Assembly: GCF_016031635.1 (NCBI RefSeq)
Contig: NZ_JACEGD010000031.1
Span: 60,588 to 124,587, forward strand
From: Bradyrhizobium diversitatis
GTDB lineage: Bacteria; Pseudomonadota; Alphaproteobacteria; Rhizobiales; Xanthobacteraceae
Direction: 5' to 3'
Length of the DNA: 64,000 nucleotides
The translations under genes and the position numbers were made by a program. Positions within the stretch are counted from its first letter, which is position 1. The number at the start of each line of letters is the position of its first letter. Shown here piece by piece: positions 44,421-53,074 of this stretch. The notes under the pieces were generated by a model. It was not told the origin of the DNA, did no database searches, and was given only the letters and a program-made list of their open reading frames with translations.

Positions 44421-44726
44421 TCAATGCCCGTGGGGATGGACCTTCTTCATCGTCTTGAGCTGCTCGGGCGTGGCCGTGCCCTGGTACTTCGCCTTCCAGG
44501 TCTCGTAGGGCATGCCGTAGACGGCCTCCCGGCTCTCGTCCTTGCTCAAGGGCACGCCCTGGGCGTCCGCGGCGTCCTTGAGCCAGTTGGACAGGCAGTT
44601 GCGGCAGAAGCCCGCCAGATTCATCAGATCGATGTTCTGGACGTCCGTCCGCGTCTTCAAATGGTCGACCAGGCGCCGGAAAGCCGCCGCCTCGAGCTCC
44701 GTTCTGGTTTTGTCGTCGATTGCCAT
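44421..44726 (-). CDS. DUF1244 family protein
   Basis: 101-residue soluble protein with the family's central motif FCRNCLSNWL (two cysteines in CxxC) and the following EAVYGMPYETWKAKYQ block. The CxxC suggests a metal site or disulphide. Function is unknown; homologues are widespread in proteobacteria. Monocistronic, divergent from the DUF1036-pyk pair. Confidence 0.92.
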   Translation of the reverse strand: MAIDDKTRTELEAAAFRRLVDHLKTRTDVQNIDLMNLAGFCRNCLSNWLKDAADAQGVPLSKDESREAVYGMPYETWKAKYQGTATPEQLKTMKKVHPHGH

Positions 44727-44894
44727 GGCTGTATTCCTTAAGGGCCCGTCCCGATGGCGGTCACCCTTACGGGATCAGGTGGGTCCTGTCACAGATTTTG
44801 CCATATCGCGGCGCAAACGGGCCAAAGCCCGGTTACGGGGCGCGTCCCCGGCCCAACGCCAAATCGTCAATGATCTGGTATAGCTTCCGCGACA

Positions 44895-45488
44895 ATGATT
44901 GCCGAATCTCCCCGCTTCCCGCTTCGCCTGCTCGCCCGGTTGGTCCCGGTGCTGGTCGTCGCCCTGCTGTGCCTTTGCGCCAGCCCGGCCTCGGCCGATT
45001 TCCGCCTCTGCAACAACACTTCGAGCCGGGTCGGGATCGCGCTCGGCTACAAGGATGCCGAGGGCTGGACCACCGAGGGTTGGTGGAACATCTCATCGCG
45101 CTCCTGTGAGACGCTGCTCCGGGGCACGCTGGTCGCCCGCTACTACTACATCTATGCCATCGACTATGACCGCGGCGGCGAATGGTCGGGCCAGGCCTTC
45201 ATGTGCTCGCGCGACAAGGAGTTCACCATCCGCGGCACCGAGGATTGCCTCGCGCGCGGCTATGACCGGACCGGCTATTTCGAGGTCGACACCGGTGAGC
45301 AGCGGGCCTGGACGGTGCAGCTGACCGACGCCAACGAACAGCCGGCGCAGCAACGCGTACCTGGCCTGCCTGGCCCGGTTGGCCCGGGCGGCGTTCCGGG
45401 TTTGCCCAATGGTCCGCCCGGTGGTACGCCCCCCGCGGCGCCTGGCCTCCCGCCAGCCCCCTCGCCCCCGTCTGGAAATAAGCCATGA
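44895..45488 (+). CDS. DUF1036 exported protein with collagen-like tail
   Basis: 197 residues. A signal peptide ends at SPASA (about residue 34). The DUF1036 domain (about 35-140) starts DFRLCNNTSSRVGIALGYKD and has paired cysteines. The last 50 residues are Pro/Gly-rich with GLPGPVGPGGVPGLP, a short collagen-like run. Its stop overlaps the pyk start (ATGA), so the two are coupled. Function of the family is unknown; it is a periplasmic protein next to a cytoplasmic glycolytic enzyme. Confidence 0.9.
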   Translation: MIAESPRFPLRLLARLVPVLVVALLCLCASPASADFRLCNNTSSRVGIALGYKDAEGWTTEGWWNISSRSCETLLRGTLVARYYYIYAIDYDRGGEWSGQAFMCSRDKEFTIRGTEDCLARGYDRTGYFEVDTGEQRAWTVQLTDANEQPAQQRVPGLPGPVGPGGVPGLPNGPPGGTPPAAPGLPPAPSPPSGNKP

Positions 45489-46921
45489 GGCGTCTTCGCC
45501 GTATCAAGATTCTCGCGACCCTGGGACCGGCTTCTTCAGACCTCGCGATGATCCGCCGCCTGTTCGAGGCCGGCGCCGACCTGTTCCGCATCAACATGAG
45601 CCACACCCCGCATGACAAGATGCGGGAGCTGGTGGCGACGATCCGCAACGTCGAGAGCAGCTATGGCCGGCCGATCGGCATCCTGGTGGACCTCCAGGGC
45701 CCCAAGCTCCGGCTTGGCGCCTTTGCCGACGGCGCGGTCCAGCTCCAGAATGGGCAGACCTTCACGCTGGATTCCGACAAGACGCCTGGTGATGCCACGC
45801 GCGTCAATCTCCCGCATCCGGAGATCCTGGCTGCGCTGCGGCCAGGCCATGCGCTGCTGCTCGACGACGGCAAGGTGCGGCTGATCGCGGAGGAGACCTC
45901 GAAAGAGCACGCGGTGACGCGTGTCGTCGTCGGCGGCAGGATGAGCGACCGCAAGGGCGTCAGCCTGCCCGACACCGACCTGCCGGTCTCGGCGATGACG
46001 CCGAAGGACCGCGCCGACCTCGAGGCGGCCCTCGTCACCGGCGTCGACTGGATCGCGCTGTCGTTCGTGCAGCGCGCCGACGACGTCATCGAGGCCAAGA
46101 AGATGATCCGCGGCCGCGCCGCCGTGATGGCCAAGATCGAGAAGCCGCAGGCGATCGATCGCCTCGCCGACATCATCGAGGCCTCCGACGCGCTGATGGT
46201 GGCGCGTGGCGATCTCGGCGTCGAACTGCCGCTCGAGCGCGTGCCGAGCCTGCAGAAGCAGATGACGCGGATGGCGCGCCGCGCCGGCAAGCCGGTGGTG
46301 ATCGCGACTCAGATGCTGGAATCGATGATCCAGTCGCCGGTGCCGACCCGCGCCGAGGTCTCCGACGTCGCCACGGCCGTCTACGAGGGTGCCGACGCCA
46401 TCATGCTGTCGGCGGAATCGGCAGCCGGCAAATTCCCGGTCGAGGCGGTCTCGACCATGAACCGCATCGGCGAGGAGGTCGAGCGCGACCCGACCTATCG
46501 CTCGGTGGTCACGGCCCAGCGTCCCGCGCCGGAATCCACCGCGGGCGATGCCATCGCGGACGCCGCCCGGCAGATCGCCGAGACGCTCGACCTGCCCGCC
46601 CTGATCTGCTGGACCAGCTCGGGCTCGACCGCGGTGCGCGTGGCCCGCGAGCGGCCGAAGCCGCCGATCGTGGCGATCACTCCGAACATCACCACGGGCC
46701 GCCGGCTCGCCGTGGCCTGGGGCGTGCATTGCGTGGTGGCGGAAGACGCGCGCGACCAGGACGACATGGTGAGCCGCGCCGGCCAGATCGCGTTCCGGGA
46801 CGGCTTCGTCCGCGCCGGCCAGCGCGTGATCATCGTCGCCGGCGTGCCGCTCGGCATCCCCGGCACCACCAACATGGTGCGCATCGCCTCGGTCGGCCCC
46901 GAGGGCGACGCCAACATGTGA
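45485..46921 (+). CDS. pyk: Pyruvate kinase
   Basis: 478-residue glycolytic enzyme that makes pyruvate and ATP from phosphoenolpyruvate and ADP. Visible are the N-terminal RIKILATLGPAS, the active-site lysine/metal region AVMAKIEKPQAI, ARGDLGVELPLE and the MLESMIQSPVPTRAEVSDVA segment. All domains and a normal C-terminal regulatory domain are present. It starts with ATG overlapping the DUF1036 stop. Confidence 0.97.
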   Translation: MRRLRRIKILATLGPASSDLAMIRRLFEAGADLFRINMSHTPHDKMRELVATIRNVESSYGRPIGILVDLQGPKLRLGAFADGAVQLQNGQTFTLDSDKTPGDATRVNLPHPEILAALRPGHALLLDDGKVRLIAEETSKEHAVTRVVVGGRMSDRKGVSLPDTDLPVSAMTPKDRADLEAALVTGVDWIALSFVQRADDVIEAKKMIRGRAAVMAKIEKPQAIDRLADIIEASDALMVARGDLGVELPLERVPSLQKQMTRMARRAGKPVVIATQMLESMIQSPVPTRAEVSDVATAVYEGADAIMLSAESAAGKFPVEAVSTMNRIGEEVERDPTYRSVVTAQRPAPESTAGDAIADAARQIAETLDLPALICWTSSGSTAVRVARERPKPPIVAITPNITTGRRLAVAWGVHCVVAEDARDQDDMVSRAGQIAFRDGFVRAGQRVIIVAGVPLGIPGTTNMVRIASVGPEGDANM

Positions 46922-47074
46922 GGCCCGCCGGGGCGGCCAAACAAAAAGTCGAAAAACAACCCCATGCACAGTAGCCGGCCAGAACCGGCCGGCTTGCTGG
47001 GATGTCGCGAAAAAGCATGCGCGGGCAATGACCTGAATGCGATCAGGTCGACACCTCGCGCGCAGCGCGATTTT

Positions 47075-47755
47075 TCAAGCCCCGACCAGCGCCTTCGTCG
47101 TCGGCAGCAGCGTCTGCTGCACCACGAGGCCGCGGGCGCGGGCGTCCATGACGCCGACCGCGCGGAGCGCCAGCAACGTCACGGTCTGCACCGCATCGCG
47201 CATCTTGACGGGATCATCGAGATTGTCGGGCGCGAGCGGGCCGACCAGGGCCTCGTGCAGCGCGCCGAGCAATGCGGTGGCGGCGAGCGCGGTATCCTGA
47301 GCCGGCAGGTGACCGGCGCGCACGGCGGCATCGATTCGCGCGGCGATTTCGCCCGCGATCTCGCGCCGGCTGGCGAGGCGCGAAGCGCTGACATCGACAT
47401 CGACAGGTTCGGCCAGGATGCCCCAGGCCAGTCTGCGCTGCGACAGGGTATGGACCGCCACGGTGGTCACGGCCGCCGCCAGCGCCGAGGACGGCCCCGG
47501 CGCAGCATCGGCCGCCCGCCGGATCGCCGCGAGTTCGTCGCGGGAGACCTCGGCAATGAGCTCGGAGATCAGGTCGGCCTTGGAGGGGAAGTAGCGATAG
47601 ACCGTGCCGGCCGCGACATTGGCCCGGACCGCGACGGGCGCGATCTGCACCGCCGCCATGCCGCCTTCCGCCGCCGCGTCCCGCGCCGCCGCCAGTATAG
47701 CGCTGCGCCGCGCCGCCAGGCGCTTCACCACTTGATGCGTCCGCCGATAAACCAT
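47075..47755 (-). CDS. TetR/AcrR family transcriptional regulator
   Basis: 226 residues. The helix-turn-helix lies in the first 60 residues (RRSAILAAARDAAAEGG, VRANVAAGTVYRYFPSKADL). The C-terminal ligand domain is Ala-rich, as in this family. The ATG at 47755 (MVYRRTHQVVKR) fits; the frame stays open to 48076 without family sequence. Such regulators usually repress a neighbouring efflux or catabolic gene and respond to a small molecule, but no obvious target is adjacent: pyk is convergent and the upstream region is long. Confidence 0.92.
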   Translation of the reverse strand: MVYRRTHQVVKRLAARRSAILAAARDAAAEGGMAAVQIAPVAVRANVAAGTVYRYFPSKADLISELIAEVSRDELAAIRRAADAAPGPSSALAAAVTTVAVHTLSQRRLAWGILAEPVDVDVSASRLASRREIAGEIAARIDAAVRAGHLPAQDTALAATALLGALHEALVGPLAPDNLDDPVKMRDAVQTVTLLALRAVGVMDARARGLVVQQTLLPTTKALVGA

Positions 47756-48306
47756 GGCGCGCTTCCTGTCCCACACGCCGGCCACACGCCCTGCGGCCAA
47801 ACGCTTCGTCACGTCAAAAGATGCAAATCGCCCCGCAAGGACTGAACAACTATTCAGGGTGAATGACAAGATGGGAAATGCGTGAAGCGTCATTGCGAGC
47901 GGACGGAGGCGCCAAGCCTGCATCGACGGCATTTTGTCGAGGCCACCGTCCAAACGCTGGGAGTTTGCCCGGAGCAGCGCGGGATCAACGTCACACTTGG
48001 CCAGCCCGTTCGACGTGCAACTAACCCATCGCGCGGCCGAACGAGTATTCTTCGACGGCTTGGACCGCCAGTTCACAATTTGAGTTCAGTGGTCGCTCTT
48101 CCGCCTGTGAGTATTTCGCCTGGGATTGCGCTACGATCATAAACTTATAGGTTCATTTATCCTGTTCACAGCCAGACGTTGACCTCAGTCGCGCGCAGTG
48201 TGCTGATGGCGTCGCCCCTCACTGCCGGGCAATTTCGAGAGTTCGAGCGAGATCGGCGCTGTCGAGCTGCGGCGTGGGGGTCTCATGGACGAACGGAGCG
48301 TGCGAC
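47756..48306. other. Long intergenic region without a clear gene
   Basis: 551 bases between the divergent TetR gene and the secreted-protein gene. It contains a fragment of the GTCATTGCGAGC-type repeat near 47890 and an AT-rich stretch around 48140-48170 (CATAAACTTATAGG) that could be a promoter for the downstream gene. No open frame here looks like real coding. Confidence 0.5.
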
Positions 48307-49035
48307 ATGAATCGGCTCCTGGGCCTCGCGCTCACTTGCTTTCTGATGCTGACATCAGACCGCGCGACAGCCAGCGACTTATTTTCGGTGCGGTGTGAAG
48401 GTGGCGCTCCGGTCCGCCCCTACTTCGCGACGTTCGACATCGACGCAAAAGCTGTCGTCTTTGAAACGCCGTCGATAGACGTCGAGACAAATTTCGGCAT
48501 CAATGCATATTCAGGAGAGATCATTTCCACGAACGATGGAAAGATCGAATTCATGCTGCGCGTCCGTCCAGGACGACTCGACCTGATCTTTGATCGCAAT
48601 CAGAAGATGTTGACTTGGCCGGGATTCGACGACCCCACCTTTCGGCCGACATTGACTCATCAGTGCACCGTCACACCGCCGAGAAGCATTTTGAGCTTCC
48701 GGGTTCGCGAACCAATTCAGCATCCGATCTCCGTTCGCTGCGAAGACGCGGGGTACATGTATTTCACGATGGATGCTGCATCAAAACAAGCGATCTTCGA
48801 GCGCGGCAAGGAAGGACGGCTCTACCGAGGTGAGGTTACCGACGTCCGCGATGATGAGATTACGCTGTCGATGAATTTTGATGTTCCTCGTCAGGTCGTA
48901 TGGAACAAAAGTCGTCAGACCATCACAATTGAAGGCATTGACGGCGATGCATCGCGGCCGCGGGGTGTCATGCAATGTCAAGAAGTCGCGCCCCGAACGA
49001 TGATGGTCTACCATGCGAGACTCTGGCGACGTTGA
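48307..49035 (+). CDS. Secreted protein with two tandem copies of one domain
   Basis: 242 residues. A signal peptide (LLGLALTCFLMLTSDRATA) is followed by two similar domains of roughly 90 residues: 26-120 and 141-224. Both begin (F/I)SVRCE, then YF, D-A-K-AxFE, a tyrosine-containing GE(V/I) strand, and end in an Arg-Pro followed by a Cys (HQC at 118-120, MQC at 222-224). Cys30/Cys120 and Cys145/Cys224 would form one disulphide per domain. I do not recognise the family. Base composition is less GC-rich than the neighbours, suggesting later arrival. It stands alone on this strand. Confidence 0.8.
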   Translation: MNRLLGLALTCFLMLTSDRATASDLFSVRCEGGAPVRPYFATFDIDAKAVVFETPSIDVETNFGINAYSGEIISTNDGKIEFMLRVRPGRLDLIFDRNQKMLTWPGFDDPTFRPTLTHQCTVTPPRSILSFRVREPIQHPISVRCEDAGYMYFTMDAASKQAIFERGKEGRLYRGEVTDVRDDEITLSMNFDVPRQVVWNKSRQTITIEGIDGDASRPRGVMQCQEVAPRTMMVYHARLWRR

Positions 49036-49067
49036 GCGCCAGTCCGCGGCCATGCCCCTCAACCGGT

Positions 49068-49126
49068 CATCCCGCTGCCGACCCCCTCCTACAAAAAAGC
49101 ACCCTGCCAAAGACGGCATTCTCGAA
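49068..49126. other. Decayed copy of the Flp-pilin terminator region
   Basis: This stretch (CCCGCTGCCG..., ACAAAAAAGCACCCTGCC, ...TTCTCGAA) aligns with 50909-50966, the downstream flank and terminator of the Flp pilin gene, with 44 of 58 positions identical in my hand alignment (one gap). The hairpin arms are no longer complementary. It is probably a fossil from a duplication that included the pilin gene. Confidence 0.5.
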
Positions 49127-49265
49127 TCAAGGTTCCGCCTTCACGCGAGCAGGTAGTAAACGCATCCTTTCACCCTCTGGCAGCGCAGATCTCGCCCGGT
49201 TTACCCGAGCTTAAAGGCGGTCGTGCTCAAATGCCGTCGCGCGGTCGCCCAACCCCGAGACTCCA

Positions 49266-50759
49266 ATGTCGATTTCCGTCATCAGCAGCGTTCCGGTCCG
49301 CGGCGTTGCGCGCTGGCTTTTGCCGGTCTGCATCGGCGTCGGTGTCTACCTGTTCTTCCTGGGCGTCGGCGACATCATGCTGCGGGATTCGGATACGCTG
49401 TGGCAGATCAAGATCGGGCAGTGGATCCTCGAACACCGCGCGATGCCCTACACCGACATCTATTCGTTCACGCGCGCCGGCGAGGCGTGGATCTCGAGCT
49501 CCTGGCTGTCGCAGGTCCTGTTCGCACTGGTCTACGAGCCGTCGAACTGGTCCGGCGTGGTCATCCTGACGTCGCTCGCGATCGGCGCGACGGCGGCGAT
49601 CTTCGTTCACCTGCTCGAGCCCTATCTGGAGCCGGCACGCGCTTTCGTGCTCGTCACCCCGCTCCTCTTCATGTCGATGGGTCATTTTCTCGCGCGCCCG
49701 CACATGCTGGCGCTGCCCGTGATGGTGGCCTTCGTCGGCGGGCTGCTGGCGGCCGCTGACCGGCGTAGCGCGCCGTCCTGGCTGTTGCTGCCCCTGATGG
49801 CGCTGTGGGCCAATCTTCACGGCGGCTTCGTCATGGGCCTGGCCCTGATCGGAGCCATCGGCCTCGATGCGATCGCGTCCTGCGATCGCAAGGACCGGTT
49901 TGCCCTGGCGACGCGCTGGGCCGTGTTCGGCCTTGCCGCGCTCGCCGCAAGCTGCTGCACGCCCTATGGCTGGAACACGCTGCTGGCGTCGACCAAGATC
50001 CTCAGCCTCGGCAAGCTGCTCTCGCTGATCTGGGAGTGGATGCCGGCCGACTTCAGCTCGCTCGACCTGTTTGGCGCCAGCCTGCTCGGCTTGATCGCCA
50101 TCGGCTATTGCAGCGGGGTGGTGCTGTCATGGACCCGCATATTCCTGCTGCTCGGGCTGATCTGGGCGGCACTCAACCACGTCAGAAACATCGAGGCCTT
50201 CGCGCTGTTGACGCCCCTCGTGCTGGCCAAACCGTTCGCCGAACATTTCGGAGTGACGCGAGCGCCCGCGCTGAAGGGAAACGAGGCGCGGCCCTCCTTT
50301 GCCCTGACCGCAATCGCGGCGCTGGCCATCGTCGCGGCCGGCTGGAGCATCACGCGGTCCTATGCCACGCCGAGCCGGTATGCGTTCATCGGCAATCAAT
50401 CACCGGCGGCCGCGGTCGACGTGCTCGAAAAACGGCGCGCGCAACGGATCTTCAGCACCGCTCCGATCGGCGGCTATCTGATCACCCGCAACATCAAGAG
50501 CTTCATCGATGGCCGCGCCGAACTGTATGGCGAGCGGTTCGTGCTCGACTATTTCGATGCCGTCGAGGGCAAGAACGTGGACACACTGCTGCGCCTGCTC
50601 GAGACCTACCGGATCGACGCGACGCTGCTGAACACCACCGTTCCCGCCGCCAGAATCATGGACCATCTGCCGGGATGGAAGCGGCTCTATGCGGATGATA
50701 TCGCCGTGGTTCACGTCCGCGACGACGCGCCGGTGCAGTCACCCTCCGCGTCACGCTGA
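49266..50759 (+). CDS. Polytopic membrane protein, GT-C-like, DGRAELYG family, copy A
   Basis: 497 residues with about ten membrane spans and a C-terminal soluble domain of about 120 residues. The first periplasmic loop carries DSDT at 41-44 and a long conserved stretch ending GEAWISSSWLSQV. An acidic DxD-like pair in that loop is typical of GT-C glycosyltransferases that use lipid-linked sugars. The soluble domain contains the signature IDGRAELYG (Asp415). Copies B and C (51563, 57303) share both signatures at the same positions. Enzyme activity is inferred from fold-like features only. Confidence 0.8.
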   Translation: MSISVISSVPVRGVARWLLPVCIGVGVYLFFLGVGDIMLRDSDTLWQIKIGQWILEHRAMPYTDIYSFTRAGEAWISSSWLSQVLFALVYEPSNWSGVVILTSLAIGATAAIFVHLLEPYLEPARAFVLVTPLLFMSMGHFLARPHMLALPVMVAFVGGLLAAADRRSAPSWLLLPLMALWANLHGGFVMGLALIGAIGLDAIASCDRKDRFALATRWAVFGLAALAASCCTPYGWNTLLASTKILSLGKLLSLIWEWMPADFSSLDLFGASLLGLIAIGYCSGVVLSWTRIFLLLGLIWAALNHVRNIEAFALLTPLVLAKPFAEHFGVTRAPALKGNEARPSFALTAIAALAIVAAGWSITRSYATPSRYAFIGNQSPAAAVDVLEKRRAQRIFSTAPIGGYLITRNIKSFIDGRAELYGERFVLDYFDAVEGKNVDTLLRLLETYRIDATLLNTTVPAARIMDHLPGWKRLYADDIAVVHVRDDAPVQSPSASR

Positions 50760-50932
50760 CTGCCGAACGGGACCGCCAGCTGGAAACCGTTCGCTACGGC
50801 CATCCTTTGCGAGCCTGCGGCGGGGCTCTCAGGTCGCTTTTGCGGCGAAATGTCCGGCTCACAATGAGGCGCTGGCGAAGCTGCGTCCAGGATCATGCTC
50901 GCTAACGCCATCCGGCTGCAGGCGCCTCGTAC

Positions 50933-50963
50933 GAAAAAGAGCCCCGCCAGGGACGGGGCTCTC
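50933..50963 (-). terminator. Intrinsic terminator of the Flp pilin gene
   Basis: On the minus strand, AGAGCCCCGTCC pairs with GGCGGGGCTCT through a short loop and is followed by TTTTTCG. It lies 25 bases after the pilin stop and is a strong Rho-independent terminator. Confidence 0.85.
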
Positions 50964-50987
50964 GAAAATTCGCAGCTCGTCCTGGCC

Positions 50988-51152
50988 TTACTTGAGGCTG
51001 GTCGAGATCGAGGTGAACTTGGTGTTCAGCGCGGTGCCGAGATTGTTGACGACGGTGATGATCGCCAGCGCGATGCCGGCAGCGATCAGGCCGTATTCAA
51101 TGGCGGTGGCGCCGGATTCATCCTTCACGAAACGCGCAACGAGGTTCTTCAT
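50988..51152 (-). CDS. Flp family type IVb pilin
   Basis: 54-residue prepilin. The leader MKNLVARFVKDESG ends in the prepilin-peptidase site, with mature pilin starting ATAIEYGLIAAGIALAII; the Glu-Tyr pair is diagnostic for Flp pilins. The mature chain is about 40 residues with a Ser/Thr-rich tail (GTALNTKFTSISTSLK) that could be glycosylated. Flp pilins build the Tad adhesion pilus. No tad/cpa assembly genes are nearby, so this is an orphan pilin. It sits antisense between two copies of the same GT-C-like membrane protein. Confidence 0.93.
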   Translation of the reverse strand: MKNLVARFVKDESGATAIEYGLIAAGIALAIITVVNNLGTALNTKFTSISTSLK

Positions 51153-51562
51153 GGAGTGCTCCAAATGGGTACACGAGGCTTACAACTGATCTGGTCTTTT
51201 CGGCTTCCCAGCGCCGCCCGACCATGGAACCGAACGTAGAGGCAAAGAATTGCGCCGCAGTTAATCCGACTACGTAAACATCGGGTGGTTTGCGAGTATT
51301 CGCCGATGGTAAATCGAAATCCAAAACAACCCGTTAAATTGTCGGGACACGGCCCAGCGCGGCCGATTTACCCGAAGTTATGACCGCCATGGTCCAATGC
51401 CGCCCGCTCGGACTGAAGCGCGATGAGATGACTAGTTCATCGCGCTTCAGGTGATTGTTGAGCGTGATCTACTCGGAATACCGCTACGTACTTTGCGCTA
51501 ACGCGGCCCTCCGGGTCCGGATCATGCCCGACCCGACGAGAACAACAGGACGACGAGGCGGC
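51153..51562. other. Divergent region between Flp pilin and copy B
   Basis: 410 bases that should hold the pilin promoter (left) and, beyond the repeat at 51413-51529, the leader of copy B. The stretch around 51365-51403 (TTTACCCGA...AATGCCG) resembles 49199-49235 upstream of copy A. No other gene is visible. Confidence 0.5.
51413..51529. repeat. Bradyrhizobium-type repeat with strong hairpin
   Basis: It begins with a perfect 14-base stem CTGAAGCGCGATGA/TCATCGCGCTTCAG around a 10-base loop (51413-51450), continues through GATTGTTGAGCGTGATCT and ends in GGGTCCGGATCATGCCCG. The order of parts matches the 137-base element at 23.7 kb. It lies 34 bases upstream of the copy B start. Confidence 0.8.
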
Positions 51563-53074
51563 ATGTCCCTTTCCCTTGCCAACAGCATCGCGGTTCAGAG
51601 CCGCGCGCGGGCTCTGGTGCCCCTGTGCGTCGGTGCCGGCGCGTACCTGTTCTTCCTCTATCTCGGCGACACGCTGCTTCAGGATTCCGACTCGTTCTGG
51701 CAGATCAAGATCGGGCGATGGATCCTCGATCACGGCGCCGTGCCGTACACCGACTTCTACTCCTTCACGCGCACCGGCGAAGCCTGGATCTCGACATCGT
51801 GGCTGTCGCAGGTCTTGTTCGCATTCTCCTTCGCGCACTGGGGCTGGGCGGGCCCCGTCATCATCACCGCGGTCGGTGTCGCGCTCACCGCCGCCATCTT
51901 CGTCCATTTCCTCGACGCGCAGATCGAGGCACCGCGCGCGGTGCTGTTCGCGATGCTGGCGCTGCTGCTGTCGATGCATCACGTGCTCGCCCGTCCGCAT
52001 ATCCTGGCGCTGCCCGTCATGGTGGGGTGGGTCGGCTTGCTGATGGCCGCCGCCGACCGCAAGAGCGCGCCGTCCTGGACCTGGCTCCCGCTGATGGCGC
52101 TCTGGGCGAACCTGCACGGCGGCTTCGTGCTGGGCCTCGCGCTGATCGGTCCGATCTCGCTCGAGGCGGTCGAGCATGCCGAGAAGGGACGGCGGCTTGC
52201 CCTGTTCATGCGCTGGGTGCTGTTCGGAATCGGTGCGTTGATCGCGAGCTGCTGTACACCCTACGGCTGGCGGACGCTGCAAGGCGCGACCAACATCCTC
52301 AGCCTCGGCGAGCTGCTGTCGCTGATCTTCGAATGGATGCCGGCGAACTTCGCCACGTTCACCTCGTTCGAAGGCGCCCTGCTCGGCCTGATCGCGTTCG
52401 GCTATTATCGGGGCCTCGTGCTGTCGGCGCCCCGGATCTTCCTGATCCTGTTCCTGACCTGGAGCGCGCTGACCCATGTCAGAAGCATCGAGGCATTTGC
52501 GTTCCTGGTGCCGCTGGTGCTGGCAAAGCCGCTCGGCCGGATGTTCCCGCGCCGGGCGCCCGACGCCGCAGATGCCGACCGCTGGCCGGCCCGCCATGTC
52601 ACTGCGCTCGGCGCGCTGATGATCGTGGCGGCAGGCTGGACCTCGACGTCGCTCTATCTGGGACACCATCGCTTCACCTTCACGATGACGCAGACGCCGG
52701 TGGCGGCGGTCGACCTGCTCGAGCAACGCAAGGTGCGGCGCATCTTCAACGCCTACCAGTTCGGCGGCTATCTGATCTCGCGCGACATCCCTGTCTTCGT
52801 CGACGGCCGCGCCGAGCTCTATGGCGAGAAATTCGTCGTGGATTTCTTCAAGGCGACGGAGGGCAAGAAGCCCGAATTGCTGCCGCGCTTGTTGGATGAG
52901 TACAGGATCGACGCGACGCTCCTGGTCGCCGACGCGCCGGGCCCGCAGATCCTCGACCAGATCAAGGGTTGGAAGCGGATCTATGCGGACGACATTGCGG
53001 TGGTCCATGTGCGGGACGACGGGCAGGCCGGCGTGGCGCCGGGAGCTGAGATCCCGAAGGATGCTCGCAAATGA
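51563..53074 (+). CDS. Polytopic membrane protein, GT-C-like, DGRAELYG family, copy B
   Basis: 503 residues, homologous to copy A over the whole length (for example GEAWISTSWLSQVLFA against GEAWISSSWLSQVLFA). DSDS at 41-44 in the first loop and VDGRAELYG (Asp414) in the C-terminal domain match copy A exactly in position. About ten spans. I chose the ATG at 51563 (MSLSLANSIAV), which matches copy A's start; the longer frame to 51455 runs through the repeat. Its stop overlaps the GT87-like gene by four bases, so the two work together. Confidence 0.82.
   Translation: MSLSLANSIAVQSRARALVPLCVGAGAYLFFLYLGDTLLQDSDSFWQIKIGRWILDHGAVPYTDFYSFTRTGEAWISTSWLSQVLFAFSFAHWGWAGPVIITAVGVALTAAIFVHFLDAQIEAPRAVLFAMLALLLSMHHVLARPHILALPVMVGWVGLLMAAADRKSAPSWTWLPLMALWANLHGGFVLGLALIGPISLEAVEHAEKGRRLALFMRWVLFGIGALIASCCTPYGWRTLQGATNILSLGELLSLIFEWMPANFATFTSFEGALLGLIAFGYYRGLVLSAPRIFLILFLTWSALTHVRSIEAFAFLVPLVLAKPLGRMFPRRAPDAADADRWPARHVTALGALMIVAAGWTSTSLYLGHHRFTFTMTQTPVAAVDLLEQRKVRRIFNAYQFGGYLISRDIPVFVDGRAELYGEKFVVDFFKATEGKKPELLPRLLDEYRIDATLLVADAPGPQILDQIKGWKRIYADDIAVVHVRDDGQAGVAPGAEIPKDARK

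Noticed and set aside
46974..46993. GCCGGCC-AGAACC-GGCCGGC hairpin as a pyk terminator
   Set aside because: Perfect 7-base arms, but no T-run follows, so I would not call it an intrinsic terminator.
47756..48076. In-frame extension of the TetR regulator by 107 codons
   Set aside because: The DNA-binding domain begins right after the ATG at 47755; the extension has no family sequence and includes a repeat fragment.
51437..53008. 523-codon minus-strand frame opposite copy B
   Set aside because: Antisense shadow; the plus-strand protein has clear paralogues at 49266 and 57303.
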